Assembly: GCF_003515705.1 (NCBI RefSeq)
Contig: NZ_QWEH01000002.1
Span: 248,001 to 312,000 of the forward strand
DNA length: 64,000 nt
From: Oceanobacillus profundus
GTDB taxonomy: Bacteria > Bacillota > Bacilli > Bacillales > Amphibacillaceae
Reading direction: 5' to 3'
The notes under the pieces were generated by a model. The model made no database searches. It had not been told where the DNA came from and worked only from the letters and a program-made list of their open reading frames with translations. Shown in pieces: positions 53,510 to 62,721 of the stretch. The position numbers and the translations under genes were made by a program. Every line of letters begins with the position of its first letter. Position 1 is the stretch's first letter.

Positions 53510-55324
53510 TCATTGCACTTGTCCTTTGTAAAGCTTGTAATAGCTGCCTTTTAGTTTGATGAGTTCTTCATGGCTGCCTTGCTCTATTATTTTTCCGTCC
53601 TCAAGCATGATGATTGTATCTGCCCCTTGGATTGTATTTAATCGATGTGCAATTACAAAGCTTGTTCTTCCAACCATCAGCCGCTTTAATGCAGCTTGAA
53701 TTTTCAATTCTGTAATGGTGTCAATATTACTGGTCGCTTCGTCTAATATTAGGATGGAGGGAGCTGCAAGCAAAGCGCGTGCAATCGTTAATAATTGCTT
53801 TTGACCTTGGCTAATTCCACTACCATCTTGATCGAGGATGGTATCATAACCATTTGACAGCTTCATAATGAAATCATGGGCATTCGCATCCACAGCTGCA
53901 TTTTCAACTTCTTTATCTGTGGCATGAAGTCGACCATATCGAATATTTTCCCGGACGCTGCCGTGGAAGAGAAAGGGATCCTGCAGTACAAATGCCATAT
54001 GCTTGCGTAGACTGCTTCGTTTAATGGATTTTAAATCAATTCCATCTAATGTAATTTTCCCGGTATGATAATCATAAAAACGTGAAATTAAGTTAATAAT
54101 TGTAGTTTTACCTGCTCCAGTGTGACCGACAAACGCTACAGTCTCACCAGGCCTTGCTTCAAAACGAATACCTTTTAATATAGTTGTATCCTCATAACCG
54201 AATGTAACGTTATCAAATTTAATATTCCCTTTCGTTCTTTTCACTTCAATTGAATTTGTTTCATCAGATTCTTCTTTTGTTTCGTCCATAATTTGAAACA
54301 CCCGTTCAGCACCAGCGATAGCCGATAACAGGACATTAAATTGGTTCGATAGTTCATTAAGCGGACGTGTAAACTGACGTGCATATTCAGTAAAAATTAC
54401 AATTACCCCAACGGTTACAAGCTGTTGGTCGTAAACAACAAGAATTCCGCCAACTAATGCGATTAAAGCAAAGCTAAGGAAATTGAGCATATTCATGATT
54501 TTTGGGATAAAACCGGCAATCGTAAGTGCCCAAAATCCAGTTCGTTGGAGGTTATGATTTCGTTCTTGGAATTCCCGAATTACTTTCTCTTCCTGTGAGT
54601 ATGTTTTGACAATATGCTGACCGGAGACGATTTCTTCCACGTACCCGTTTACTTCACCCAGGTCATTTTGCTGTAATTTATATAATGGACCCGTGCGTTT
54701 TGTAATCCAGCGCATAGAGAAAAACATCGCTGGAATAACAGACATGGTTACAACTGTTAAGATTGGACTTAAATAGAGCATTACTGCGATTGTTCCAACC
54801 AATGTTAAGACACTAGCAAAAATCTGAATAACGGATTGATTGAGCGTGTTATTCACGTTGTCAATATCGTTGGTTAAGCGACTCATCAGTTCTCCGTGCT
54901 GTCGTTTATCAAAGTACGAAATCGGTAGCCGGTGGAACTGTTTGAAAAGGTCCTTCCGTAATGTATACACGGTTCTCTGCGCGATGCCAATCATCCAGTA
55001 ATTTTGCAGGAAGATAGATAACGAGTGGAACAAATAAACAATCATTAAGCCTACTAGCAGCATCCCAAGACCACCAGCTTGACCGGTTACGATATAATCA
55101 TCGATTGCCATCCCAACCATAAATGGACCGAGAAGACTTAGACCAGAACTAAGTGTAACCATAAGAATGACAAGAAATAGCTTTCCTTTTTCTACAGTTA
55201 AATAATTCCATAATCGTTTTAATGTGTTCCCCATATTTTTTGCTTTTTTCTTATTATCTATAGCTATATTTTCTAGCGGTATTTTTTCATATTGAAAAGG
55301 AGCTTTTAATTGATTACTGGACAT
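53510..55324 (-). CDS. Heterodimeric ABC exporter, second subunit
   Basis: A 604-residue half-transporter: six membrane helices (about residues 55-330), then an ATP-binding domain. Walker A is GHTGAGKTTI and Walker B is ILILDEATSNID with the catalytic Glu present. The signature is ISQGQ, a departure from LSGGQ. It overlaps the upstream ABC gene by 11 bp and has ATG at 55324 with AAGGAG 7 bp ahead. This pairing of a full Walker B with an altered signature is typical of the second subunit in BmrCD/LmrCD-like drug exporters. The transported substrate is unknown. Confidence 0.92.
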   Translation of the reverse strand: MSSNQLKAPFQYEKIPLENIAIDNKKKAKNMGNTLKRLWNYLTVEKGKLFLVILMVTLSSGLSLLGPFMVGMAIDDYIVTGQAGGLGMLLVGLMIVYLFHSLSIFLQNYWMIGIAQRTVYTLRKDLFKQFHRLPISYFDKRQHGELMSRLTNDIDNVNNTLNQSVIQIFASVLTLVGTIAVMLYLSPILTVVTMSVIPAMFFSMRWITKRTGPLYKLQQNDLGEVNGYVEEIVSGQHIVKTYSQEEKVIREFQERNHNLQRTGFWALTIAGFIPKIMNMLNFLSFALIALVGGILVVYDQQLVTVGVIVIFTEYARQFTRPLNELSNQFNVLLSAIAGAERVFQIMDETKEESDETNSIEVKRTKGNIKFDNVTFGYEDTTILKGIRFEARPGETVAFVGHTGAGKTTIINLISRFYDYHTGKITLDGIDLKSIKRSSLRKHMAFVLQDPFLFHGSVRENIRYGRLHATDKEVENAAVDANAHDFIMKLSNGYDTILDQDGSGISQGQKQLLTIARALLAAPSILILDEATSNIDTITELKIQAALKRLMVGRTSFVIAHRLNTIQGADTIIMLEDGKIIEQGSHEELIKLKGSYYKLYKGQVQ

Positions 55325-57044
55325 GTTCATACTCCTTTCCAAATTGGGATGTCACAATATTTCGATAGATGTGTGAAGCTTGTATCAACTCCTGATGTGT
55401 TCCCATAGCAAGAATTTTTCCTTCATCAAGAAGCATAATGCGATCTGCAGTGCTTGCTGTAGAAATCTTTTGTGTGATGATAAATACAGTACAGTTATAT
55501 GCTTCAATTGCAGTAAGCAGTTGAGATTCGGTTGCTAAATCGAGCGCACTCGTACTATCATCGAGCATTAATATTTTGGGCTTGCGAATCAAGGCACGTG
55601 CAATTGAAATACGTTGTTTCTGTCCTCCCGAAAGGTTAACACCTTTTTGCCCGACTCTTGTATCATATTGATTTGGGAGACCCATAATAGTTTCGTGAAT
55701 TTGTGCATCTTTAGCAGCTTGAATAATCTCCTCTATCGTCGCAGCATTTTTTCCCCATACTATATTATCTTTAATAGATCCTGAAAATAACAGGGGACTT
55801 TGCGGAACATATCCAACGCTCCCGCGAATTTGGTCAAAACTATATGTAGTAATCGCATTATCATCGACAAGGATTTTTCCTTTGTTGACGTCATATAATC
55901 GTGGCAAAAGCTGGAATAATGATGTTTTACCAGAGCCGGTTGAACCAATGACAGCGAGTTTCTCTCCGGGATTAATCGTAAAGGAGATATCTTCTAATGC
56001 AGGCTTGGCTGCACCGGGGTAGGTGAATGAAACCTGATGATACGTTACTTTTCCTCGTATCACAGTCATTTGCTTATTTCCTTCTGTATGATCAGTAAGG
56101 TCGACTTGAAGAGATAGAACTTCATCAACTCGTATTGCGGAAGCTTTAGTTCGCGAAATTGCCATGATAATAAAGGAAAACATGGAAATTGCCATGGCTA
56201 CACGTAAGGCGTAGTTAACCATTGTAACTACTTCGCCGACATTCGCATTTCCAGTAATCATTTGTTGATTTCCAAACCAAAGAATAACAAGGATGCTTAC
56301 GTTCATAACAAATAAAAGTACAGGCATCGACGATTCAACAAAACGAAAGGTTCTGCGCGTAGAATCTGCAAGCCCAGCATTTGCTTCCCTAAAGCGATTT
56401 TCCTCAAAGTCTCTTCGAGTAAATGCCTTTATTAGACGCATTCCTGCAAGGTTTTCTTGCATCACCCGATTTACTTGATCCACATAGCCTTGCACATTAG
56501 CGAACATGTTGCTAGCCAGTTTAAGCACGTATAATAAGAAGATAACTAGTAATGGCACAGTAATTAAGAAAATCAGTGCAAGCCTGGCATTTACGATGAA
56601 AGCCATTAACACACCACCAATTACAATTAACGGTGCTTTTGCCATAATTCGCAGTGCCATAAATATTGTATTTTGAATTTGTCTAATATCATTTGTAAAC
56701 CTCGTTACAAGGCTTGACGTTGGATACTGGTTCAGATTTGCAAATGAGAACTCCTGAATTTTTTCAAATAGCTTTTGGCGGATATCATAACCAAACGCAA
56801 TACTAACGTGTGAAGAGAGAAAGGAGTTCGTAATCCCAGCTGCCAACGATAGAAATGAAAGACCAATCATAATAGAGCCCCACATTACAATTTTACTTAA
56901 ATCTTGATTGACAACTCCTTGGTTAATCATTAAACCTAAAAATAACGGCAGAAGTAATTCTACTGCAAGCTCCATCAGCATTAGAATGAAAGCTATGACA
57001 GCAGGGAATTTATATGGTTTTAAAAAGGAAAAGACATTTCTCAA
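55314..57044 (-). CDS. Heterodimeric ABC exporter, first subunit
   Basis: A 576-residue half-transporter with six membrane helices (to about residue 300) and an ATP-binding domain. Walker A is GSTGSGKTSL, and the signature is the canonical LSGGQ. Walker B is ILMLDDSTSALD, with Asp where the catalytic Glu should be, so its own ATP site is degenerate. TTG at 57044 is the start, 7 bp behind AGGTGG. Together with the following gene it makes one asymmetric exporter. The frame extends 11 codons upstream without a ribosome site. Confidence 0.92.
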   Translation of the reverse strand: MRNVFSFLKPYKFPAVIAFILMLMELAVELLLPLFLGLMINQGVVNQDLSKIVMWGSIMIGLSFLSLAAGITNSFLSSHVSIAFGYDIRQKLFEKIQEFSFANLNQYPTSSLVTRFTNDIRQIQNTIFMALRIMAKAPLIVIGGVLMAFIVNARLALIFLITVPLLVIFLLYVLKLASNMFANVQGYVDQVNRVMQENLAGMRLIKAFTRRDFEENRFREANAGLADSTRRTFRFVESSMPVLLFVMNVSILVILWFGNQQMITGNANVGEVVTMVNYALRVAMAISMFSFIIMAISRTKASAIRVDEVLSLQVDLTDHTEGNKQMTVIRGKVTYHQVSFTYPGAAKPALEDISFTINPGEKLAVIGSTGSGKTSLFQLLPRLYDVNKGKILVDDNAITTYSFDQIRGSVGYVPQSPLLFSGSIKDNIVWGKNAATIEEIIQAAKDAQIHETIMGLPNQYDTRVGQKGVNLSGGQKQRISIARALIRKPKILMLDDSTSALDLATESQLLTAIEAYNCTVFIITQKISTASTADRIMLLDEGKILAMGTHQELIQASHIYRNIVTSQFGKEYEHVQ

Positions 57045-57231
57045 TTGTGAGCCACCTACAATCACGGATAAAAACAATTTTCTTACTATTATAAAGTGAG
57101 GAGGGGATTTTATCCACTATTCTATTTCGAGTATCGAAATGTTGAAAAGGTTGTTTTATGCTAAAAATAATGAAGCCTGTTCCTAGATAATAAGTTTGTT
57201 TGCTAAATTAATCGACAATTCATATATTTGA

Positions 57232-57245
57232 CTTGATTAATCAAG
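57232..57245. promoter_or_regulatory. Palindrome upstream of the LarA-like gene
   Basis: CTTGATTAATCAAG is a perfect 14-bp palindrome about 52 bp before the ATG. Together with the preceding A it presents the half-site ACTTG, also found before the TRAP binding-protein gene. It is probably an operator for one of the local GntR regulators, by inference. Confidence 0.55.
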
Positions 57246-57296
57246 GATAGAAGATAAAATTAGAGAAATAGTGGGGGAAAAGGAAGGGGACTCAAT

Positions 57297-58559
57297 ATGA
57301 TTTTATACGAGATTGAACAGAAGTTTAAGAGGGAAAAACTAATTGATCTGAAAGGACAGGTAAGGTCTGAATTAAAATTGAACAAACAATTGAATTCGCT
57401 TCCAAAAAAAGCAGAAATTGCAATAACAGCAGGGAGTCGCGGAATCGACAATATTGTAGTTATTTTAAAGGAGATTATCAAGTATCTACATCAATATGGT
57501 TATCGTCCATTTATTGTGCCGGCTATGGGAAGTCATGGTGGAGCAACGGCAGAAGGACAAATGGATGTGCTTCGCTATTTGGGTATTACGGAGGATGTCA
57601 TGGGTGTGCAAATTCGTTCTTCGATGGAAGTGATCGATCTTGGTACAACTCCTGAAGGGTTGCCTGTTTATATGGATAAACAGGCATATCATGCTGATGG
57701 AATTATTGTTGTTAATCGAATTAAAGCACATACAGCATTCCGAGGCAGCGTCGAGAGCGGATTAAGCAAAATGGCTGCAATTGGTTTAGGTAAACAGAAA
57801 GGAGCAAGTTTTGTACATAGCGAAGGGGCAGCAAATATGGAACAAAATATTTTGGCTGTGTCTAAGTATGCTTTACACCATGCTCCAATAAGTATGGGGT
57901 TAGCAATCATTGAAAATAGCTATGATCAAACAGCTATTATTCAAGGGATAGACGTGGATAAATGGTTTGAACAAGAATCAGACCTTTTAAGAAAATCAAA
58001 GGATCTAATGCCGAGCCTTCCATTAAAAGAAGTTGATTTATTAGTCGTGGAGGAAATGGGTAAGAATTACAGTGGTACTGGGATGGACCCGAATATAATA
58101 GGAAGATGGCGTATTGATGGAGTAGATGAACCAAAAGAGCCAAGTATTAAGCGTCTGGCAGTACTGGATTTATCCGAACAATCATTTGGAAATGCACAAG
58201 GAATAGGGCTAGCAGATTTCACGACCGAAAAACTAATTAACAAAATAGACCGGGATGCTACCTATATGAATGCTCTAACAAGTACATTTTTACGAAGAGT
58301 AATGTTTCCGCTTTATTATGCTTCCGAGCGACAAGTATTAGAATATGCGTTTAAAAGCTTAGGACCAAAAGCAAAGTGGGAGGAGACCGATTACATCCAA
58401 ATCCCAAATACGCTTCATCTAAATAAGATGTTAGTCTCAGAGAGTGTCTTACGTAAGCTAGATAGCAATGTTATAGATTATACAATCGAACGCAAGGTAC
58501 GGTTGGATTTTATAAATGAAGAATTGAAGTACCGACTTTCAAATGTTTATATAACCTAA
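57297..58559 (+). CDS. LarA-like nickel-dependent racemase family protein (DUF2088)
   Basis: A 420-residue protein with the LarA N-terminal domain (DUF2088): AITAGSRGIDNIVVILKEII, PAMGSHGGATAEGQ and VNRIKAHTAFRGSVESGLSK, the last two holding the conserved His residues. LarA uses a nickel-pincer cofactor to racemise lactate and related 2-hydroxy acids. No larB, larC or larE cofactor genes are in the window. The following TRAP transporter, regulators and GlcD-like oxidase suggest action on a hydroxy acid. AAGGAAGGGG is upstream of the ATG. Confidence 0.83.
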   Translation: MILYEIEQKFKREKLIDLKGQVRSELKLNKQLNSLPKKAEIAITAGSRGIDNIVVILKEIIKYLHQYGYRPFIVPAMGSHGGATAEGQMDVLRYLGITEDVMGVQIRSSMEVIDLGTTPEGLPVYMDKQAYHADGIIVVNRIKAHTAFRGSVESGLSKMAAIGLGKQKGASFVHSEGAANMEQNILAVSKYALHHAPISMGLAIIENSYDQTAIIQGIDVDKWFEQESDLLRKSKDLMPSLPLKEVDLLVVEEMGKNYSGTGMDPNIIGRWRIDGVDEPKEPSIKRLAVLDLSEQSFGNAQGIGLADFTTEKLINKIDRDATYMNALTSTFLRRVMFPLYYASERQVLEYAFKSLGPKAKWEETDYIQIPNTLHLNKMLVSESVLRKLDSNVIDYTIERKVRLDFINEELKYRLSNVYIT

Positions 58560-58612
58560 CATATCGGTAAGTATAGAGGGTAGATATCTGAATCTGTAAC
58601 TAAAGCTTAACG

Positions 58613-58646
58613 GTGCTGCTAAGGATGATAACTTAGTAGCTTTTTT
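58613..58646 (+). terminator. Terminator after the LarA-like gene
   Basis: GCTGCTAAG and CTTAGTAGC form a stem around GATGATAA, followed by six T. Confidence 0.85.
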
Positions 58647-58734
58647 GTTTAGGTGAGAGAATATCTATTATGATTTGTTTAGCAAACAAATTAATTTCAG
58701 ATTTAAACAATAATAAATTATTTTCAGAAAAATA

Positions 58735-58776
58735 TTGATTTTGAAAGTTATAATATTATATACTTGTAATACAAGT
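58735..58776 (+). promoter_or_regulatory. TRAP operon promoter with GntR-type operator
   Basis: TTGATT (58735-58740) and TATATA (58757-58762), 16 bp apart, form a promoter. The perfect odd palindrome ACTTGTAATACAAGT (58762-58776) begins at the -10 and covers the start region, as expected for a repressor site. Its arms resemble operators of FCD-type GntR regulators (TTGTA-type half-sites). Confidence 0.65.
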
Positions 58777-58817
58777 TTGCAAAATATATCGAATTTATAT
58801 CGGAGGGGTTGGAAAAA

Positions 58818-59825
58818 TTGAAAAAGTTAGTTATCCCAATTCTATTAATGTTAGCGCTTACTATTTCTGCTTGTGGGACAGCAAACAGTGGAACGCAGTA
58901 CATCTCAATTGCAACAGCTTCATCAGGAGGTACATATTACCCGATTGGTGTAGGAATCGGAAACCTGTGGTCTGAAACCATTGATGGACTTAAAGCAACT
59001 GGACAATCCTCAGCTGGTTCAGTAGAAAATGTTGATTTGTTAAGGAAAAATGAGGCGGATTTAGCAATCTTGCAAGGTTTAATTGGAGCCCAGGCGTATG
59101 AAGGTACTGGTATTTTTGAGGATAATTCCTATAAGGATCTTCGGTCAATGGCAGTGCTTTGGCCGAATGTGGAACACTTTGTATTAATGAATAACAGAGT
59201 TAAAACTGGAACGATTGAAGATATTGCAGGTGATTCCTTTTCTGTAGGACCACAAGCAAGCGGTACAGAGCAATCAACATTAGTCATTATGCAAGGTATC
59301 GAATTAACAAAAGAGGATATAACTCCAGAATATTTAGGTTATGATGATACAATTTCAGCTATGCGTGATGGCCGTCTTTCTGGTGGGTCACTTCCAGCTG
59401 GTACGCCAGTTTCCGCAATTATGGATATGTATGCGAGCAAAGTGAATGCCAGTGTATTAGAAGTAACAGATGCCCAGCTGGACCAGATTAATAGTCTATC
59501 GAATGCGTGGGTTCGTTACGTCATTCCAGCTGACACTTATCCAGGAGAGAGCGAAGAGATTCATACAATTGCACAACCAAATTTTATCGCTTTATCAAAA
59601 GAAATGGATGAAGATTTGGTTTATGAGCTTACGAAAACAATGTTTGAAAACCTTGAGAAAGTACATGAAATTCATAATTCAGCTAAAGATGTTTCTTTAG
59701 AAACAGCATTAGCTGGTTTGCCTGCCCCACTACATATTGGTGCTTACAGATACTTTGAAGAGCAAGGAGTAGAGATACCAGAAGAGATTATTCCTGTCGA
59801 AGTGAAGGAATCTCAAAGTGAATAA
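58818..59825 (+). CDS. TAXI-type TRAP transporter solute-binding lipoprotein
   Basis: A 335-residue binding protein with signal peptide and lipobox ISAC (Cys about 17). TASSGGTYYPIGVGIGNLW is the TAXI family start, and VGPQASGTEQSTL follows. It captures a carboxylate outside the membrane for the TRAP permease encoded next. The start is TTG at 58818, 9 bp after GGAGGGG; the TTG at 58809 is too close to that site. The ligand is not known; the local gene set suggests a 2-hydroxy acid or similar. Confidence 0.9.
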   Translation: MKKLVIPILLMLALTISACGTANSGTQYISIATASSGGTYYPIGVGIGNLWSETIDGLKATGQSSAGSVENVDLLRKNEADLAILQGLIGAQAYEGTGIFEDNSYKDLRSMAVLWPNVEHFVLMNNRVKTGTIEDIAGDSFSVGPQASGTEQSTLVIMQGIELTKEDITPEYLGYDDTISAMRDGRLSGGSLPAGTPVSAIMDMYASKVNASVLEVTDAQLDQINSLSNAWVRYVIPADTYPGESEEIHTIAQPNFIALSKEMDEDLVYELTKTMFENLEKVHEIHNSAKDVSLETALAGLPAPLHIGAYRYFEEQGVEIPEEIIPVEVKESQSE

Positions 59826-59857
59826 GAACTACTTTAAAAAGAAGGATGGTGGACTTT

Positions 59858-61846
59858 ATGGAAAATAAAAAAATGGCTACAGATACACAAAATGTAGATG
59901 CGGACAAAGAGGGTGGCGGTGGCGCTAGAAAACTGAAAGGAATGCAAGCTTCCATAATTGCTGTAGTTGCATTAGGTTTATCCTTGTTTGCTATCTATGT
60001 AAACAGCTTTATGAACATCCAGGAAATTTACCGCAATATTGTTTTTCTAGGGTTTGTCCTTATATTAGGATTTTCCTTATACCCGGCAATGAAAAAAGGA
60101 GATAAATCAAAAATATCAACGATTGACCTCATTTGGATTATTGCAGGTTTGTCTGGAACCATTTATATTCTATTTAACTATATCGTCATTCATAGTGTTA
60201 GAATCTCTCAGGCGATTACAATCGATTATGTGTTTGCGGCAATTACAATAATTGCACTTTTGGAAGTGGCAAGAAGAAGTATTGGAATATTTATCCCACT
60301 GCTTTCGCTATTTGCAATTGTATACGCTTTATTTGGTCCATATTTCCCTGGGGTGTTAGGACATGCTGGATTTACGTTAGAGCGTTTATTGTTCCGTTTT
60401 TATATGACAACAGAAGGTATTTTCGGTATGACTTTATCGATTGCAACAACCTATATTATTCTGTTTATCTTATTTGGTGCTTTTTTAAATGCGAGTGGTG
60501 CAAGCAAGCTATTCAATGATTTGGCTATTGCCCTAGCGGGACAGCGACGTGGTGGACCAGCCCAAGTCGCAGTAATATCAAGTGCGCTAACTGGATCATT
60601 AAGTGGTAGTGCAGTTGCAAACGTAGCTACTACTGGTCCATTTACAATTCCATTGATGAAGAGTATTGGGTTAAATTCACGATTTGCTGGTGCGGTTGAA
60701 GCTGCTGCGTCAACAGGCGGGATGATTATGCCGCCAATTATGGGAGCAGCTGCATTTATTATGGCTGGATTTCTCGGTGTTAGCTATAACATCATCATTA
60801 TTGCTGCTATCATTCCTGCATTGCTTTACTATGGTGGATTAGTAATTGCGATTGATATTGAAGCTAAAAAGCGAGGACTTAAGGGGATTAGTAAAGATTC
60901 CATTCCACAGGTCTGGTCTGTTTTAAAAGAAGGAGGCGTACTGCTGCTTCCGCTGATTGTTGTAATCGGGACTCTATTGAGTGGGAAGACTCCAATTGTA
61001 GCGGGATTTTCCGGTATTATTTCTGCCATTATTGTCAGCTGGTTAACGAAGGACAAGACAAATCGAATTACGTTTAAAAAAGCTATCCAAACATTAATAG
61101 ATGGTGCAAAAGGAACCATTCAGGTTACGGTTGCCTGTGCCTCAGTTGGTATTCTAATTGCTGTTATAACGATGACAGGTCTTGGATCTACACTTGCATA
61201 TAATATAATCAATATTTCTGGTGGGAATTTAGCAATTATTCTATTGCTGGTTATGGTTACTTGTATTGTACTAAGTATGGGATTACCTTCAACTGCACTT
61301 TATATTGTAGTAGCAGTTACAGCAGCACCTGCGTTAATTGAGGCTGGTGTAAATCCAATTGCAGCACACTTTTTTGTGTTTTGGTTTGGTGCACTTTCCA
61401 ATATTACACCACCCGTAGCATTAGCTGCTTACACGGCATCCGGAATATCTGGAGGCGATCCGATGAAGACATCCTGGACTGCTTTAAAGCTCTGCCTGCC
61501 AGGTTTTATTATTCCGTTTATGATTGCATACAATCCAATCCTTGTTATGCAAACGGCTACAGGTGAGTTAGCAACCTTTATGGAAGGCTTAATCGTTTTT
61601 GTAACCGCATTACTTGGCGTATTTGCTCTATCCATCGCGACATTCAATTACTTTAGTATGAAGCTAAATATAGTTGAACGAATTGGCTTTTTTGCGATTG
61701 CATTTTTACTTATTAAACCAGGGATCATAACTGATTTATTAGGATTAGGAATTGGAGCAATTATTTTAACGTGGCATATTTTACGAACGAATAAAATAAA
61801 ACAAAAACAAAATACGGCTAGTGGTGATAAAGTGATTGGTGTTTAA
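59858..61846 (+). CDS. TRAP transporter permease, fused 4TM/12TM type
   Basis: A 662-residue membrane protein combining the small (DctQ-like) and large (DctM-like) TRAP subunits, the usual partner of TAXI binding proteins. The first four helices lie before residue 150, the DctM part after it. SGSLSGSAVANVATTGPFTIPL, in parts, and the GGMIMPPIMGAAAFIMAGFLG region are DctM signatures. It uses a Na+ or H+ gradient. The start is the ATG at 59858 (GGTGG 5 bp upstream); an ATG 12 bp earlier is possible. It follows the binding-protein gene directly. Confidence 0.92.
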   Translation: MENKKMATDTQNVDADKEGGGGARKLKGMQASIIAVVALGLSLFAIYVNSFMNIQEIYRNIVFLGFVLILGFSLYPAMKKGDKSKISTIDLIWIIAGLSGTIYILFNYIVIHSVRISQAITIDYVFAAITIIALLEVARRSIGIFIPLLSLFAIVYALFGPYFPGVLGHAGFTLERLLFRFYMTTEGIFGMTLSIATTYIILFILFGAFLNASGASKLFNDLAIALAGQRRGGPAQVAVISSALTGSLSGSAVANVATTGPFTIPLMKSIGLNSRFAGAVEAAASTGGMIMPPIMGAAAFIMAGFLGVSYNIIIIAAIIPALLYYGGLVIAIDIEAKKRGLKGISKDSIPQVWSVLKEGGVLLLPLIVVIGTLLSGKTPIVAGFSGIISAIIVSWLTKDKTNRITFKKAIQTLIDGAKGTIQVTVACASVGILIAVITMTGLGSTLAYNIINISGGNLAIILLLVMVTCIVLSMGLPSTALYIVVAVTAAPALIEAGVNPIAAHFFVFWFGALSNITPPVALAAYTASGISGGDPMKTSWTALKLCLPGFIIPFMIAYNPILVMQTATGELATFMEGLIVFVTALLGVFALSIATFNYFSMKLNIVERIGFFAIAFLLIKPGIITDLLGLGIGAIILTWHILRTNKIKQKQNTASGDKVIGV

Positions 61847-61867
61847 CTAAAAGAAGGAGGGGTATGG

Positions 61868-62596
61868 TTGAAAATTGAAAGAAAGAAAGTATCCGAATTG
61901 GTGCTCGAGGAATTAAAAGAGATGATAAAGGCTGGCAAATTTCCTCCGAACAGTCAATTGCCCTCTGAGAATGAACTCGTTAAGATGTTTGGAGTTAGTC
62001 GCTCACCTATACGAGAAGCATTAAGCGTATTAGCAGCAGGTGGTTTAATTGAGTCCAGGCAGGGTGGGAGAAGCTGGGTAAAAGAAGTGAATGTAGCTGA
62101 AATGTTAAAACAAGTACATTTTGAAATGATTAAAGTAGAAGAAGTACAAAATTTACTGGAATTACGTACCATTGTTGAATCAAATGCCGCTTATCTTGCT
62201 GCTAAGCGGCATAAGCAAGAGGATATAGTTGATTTAAAAGCAAGCCTTGAAGCGTTTAGTCAAACGGTTAAAGACCCCTATATAAATGGGTTTGAAGCTG
62301 ATTATGCATTCCATCGAATTATCGTTCGCTCAGCTTATAATCCTTTTTTGACACAAACAATGGATAATATATCGGACCTCCACTTAAAAGCTGTCCAGTT
62401 TTCTTTATCCAAAAACCAAGGCTGGGAGGTTCGACGTAAAACCGTTTATGCTGAACATGAAAAAATTTACCTTGCGATCAAAAATCGAGATGCGCAAACT
62501 GCTATGGAAGCCGTTGCTGAACATTTAACGAATGCTCGGATTAAACTTGGAGATAAGCGTGTTACTGTAGAGGATAATACAAGTGAAATTCAGTAA
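61868..62596 (+). CDS. GntR family regulator, FCD type (first of two)
   Basis: A 242-residue transcription factor: winged helix at residues 5-72 (LPSENELVKMFGVSRSPIREALSVLAAGG, in parts) and a helical FCD ligand domain with the metal-site residues in ELRTIVES, ADYAFHRIIVRSA and EHEKIYLAI. FCD regulators often sense carboxylates. TTG is the start, 5 bp behind GGAGGGG. It is 21 bp after the TRAP permease gene, so it belongs to that operon. Confidence 0.9.
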   Translation: MKIERKKVSELVLEELKEMIKAGKFPPNSQLPSENELVKMFGVSRSPIREALSVLAAGGLIESRQGGRSWVKEVNVAEMLKQVHFEMIKVEEVQNLLELRTIVESNAAYLAAKRHKQEDIVDLKASLEAFSQTVKDPYINGFEADYAFHRIIVRSAYNPFLTQTMDNISDLHLKAVQFSLSKNQGWEVRRKTVYAEHEKIYLAIKNRDAQTAMEAVAEHLTNARIKLGDKRVTVEDNTSEIQ

Positions 62597-62674
62597 TTAT
62601 ATGGGAAATATCCATCATAATCGATTATATCTGATGAAATACGTGCAAATGTCTTAAATGGGTATTTGCATGTG

Positions 62675-62696
62675 TCCAGTGGACTGTCCACTAGAC
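62675..62696. promoter_or_regulatory. Palindrome between the two GntR genes
   Basis: AGTGGACTGTCCACT (62678-62692) is a perfect odd palindrome, with further GTCC and AGAC outside it. It lies 30 bp before the second GntR gene and may be an autoregulatory site. Its sequence differs from the ACTTG-type sites, so it may belong to the other regulator. Confidence 0.5.
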
Positions 62697-62721
62697 CAAC
62701 AGCTGAGATGGAGGTAATTAT

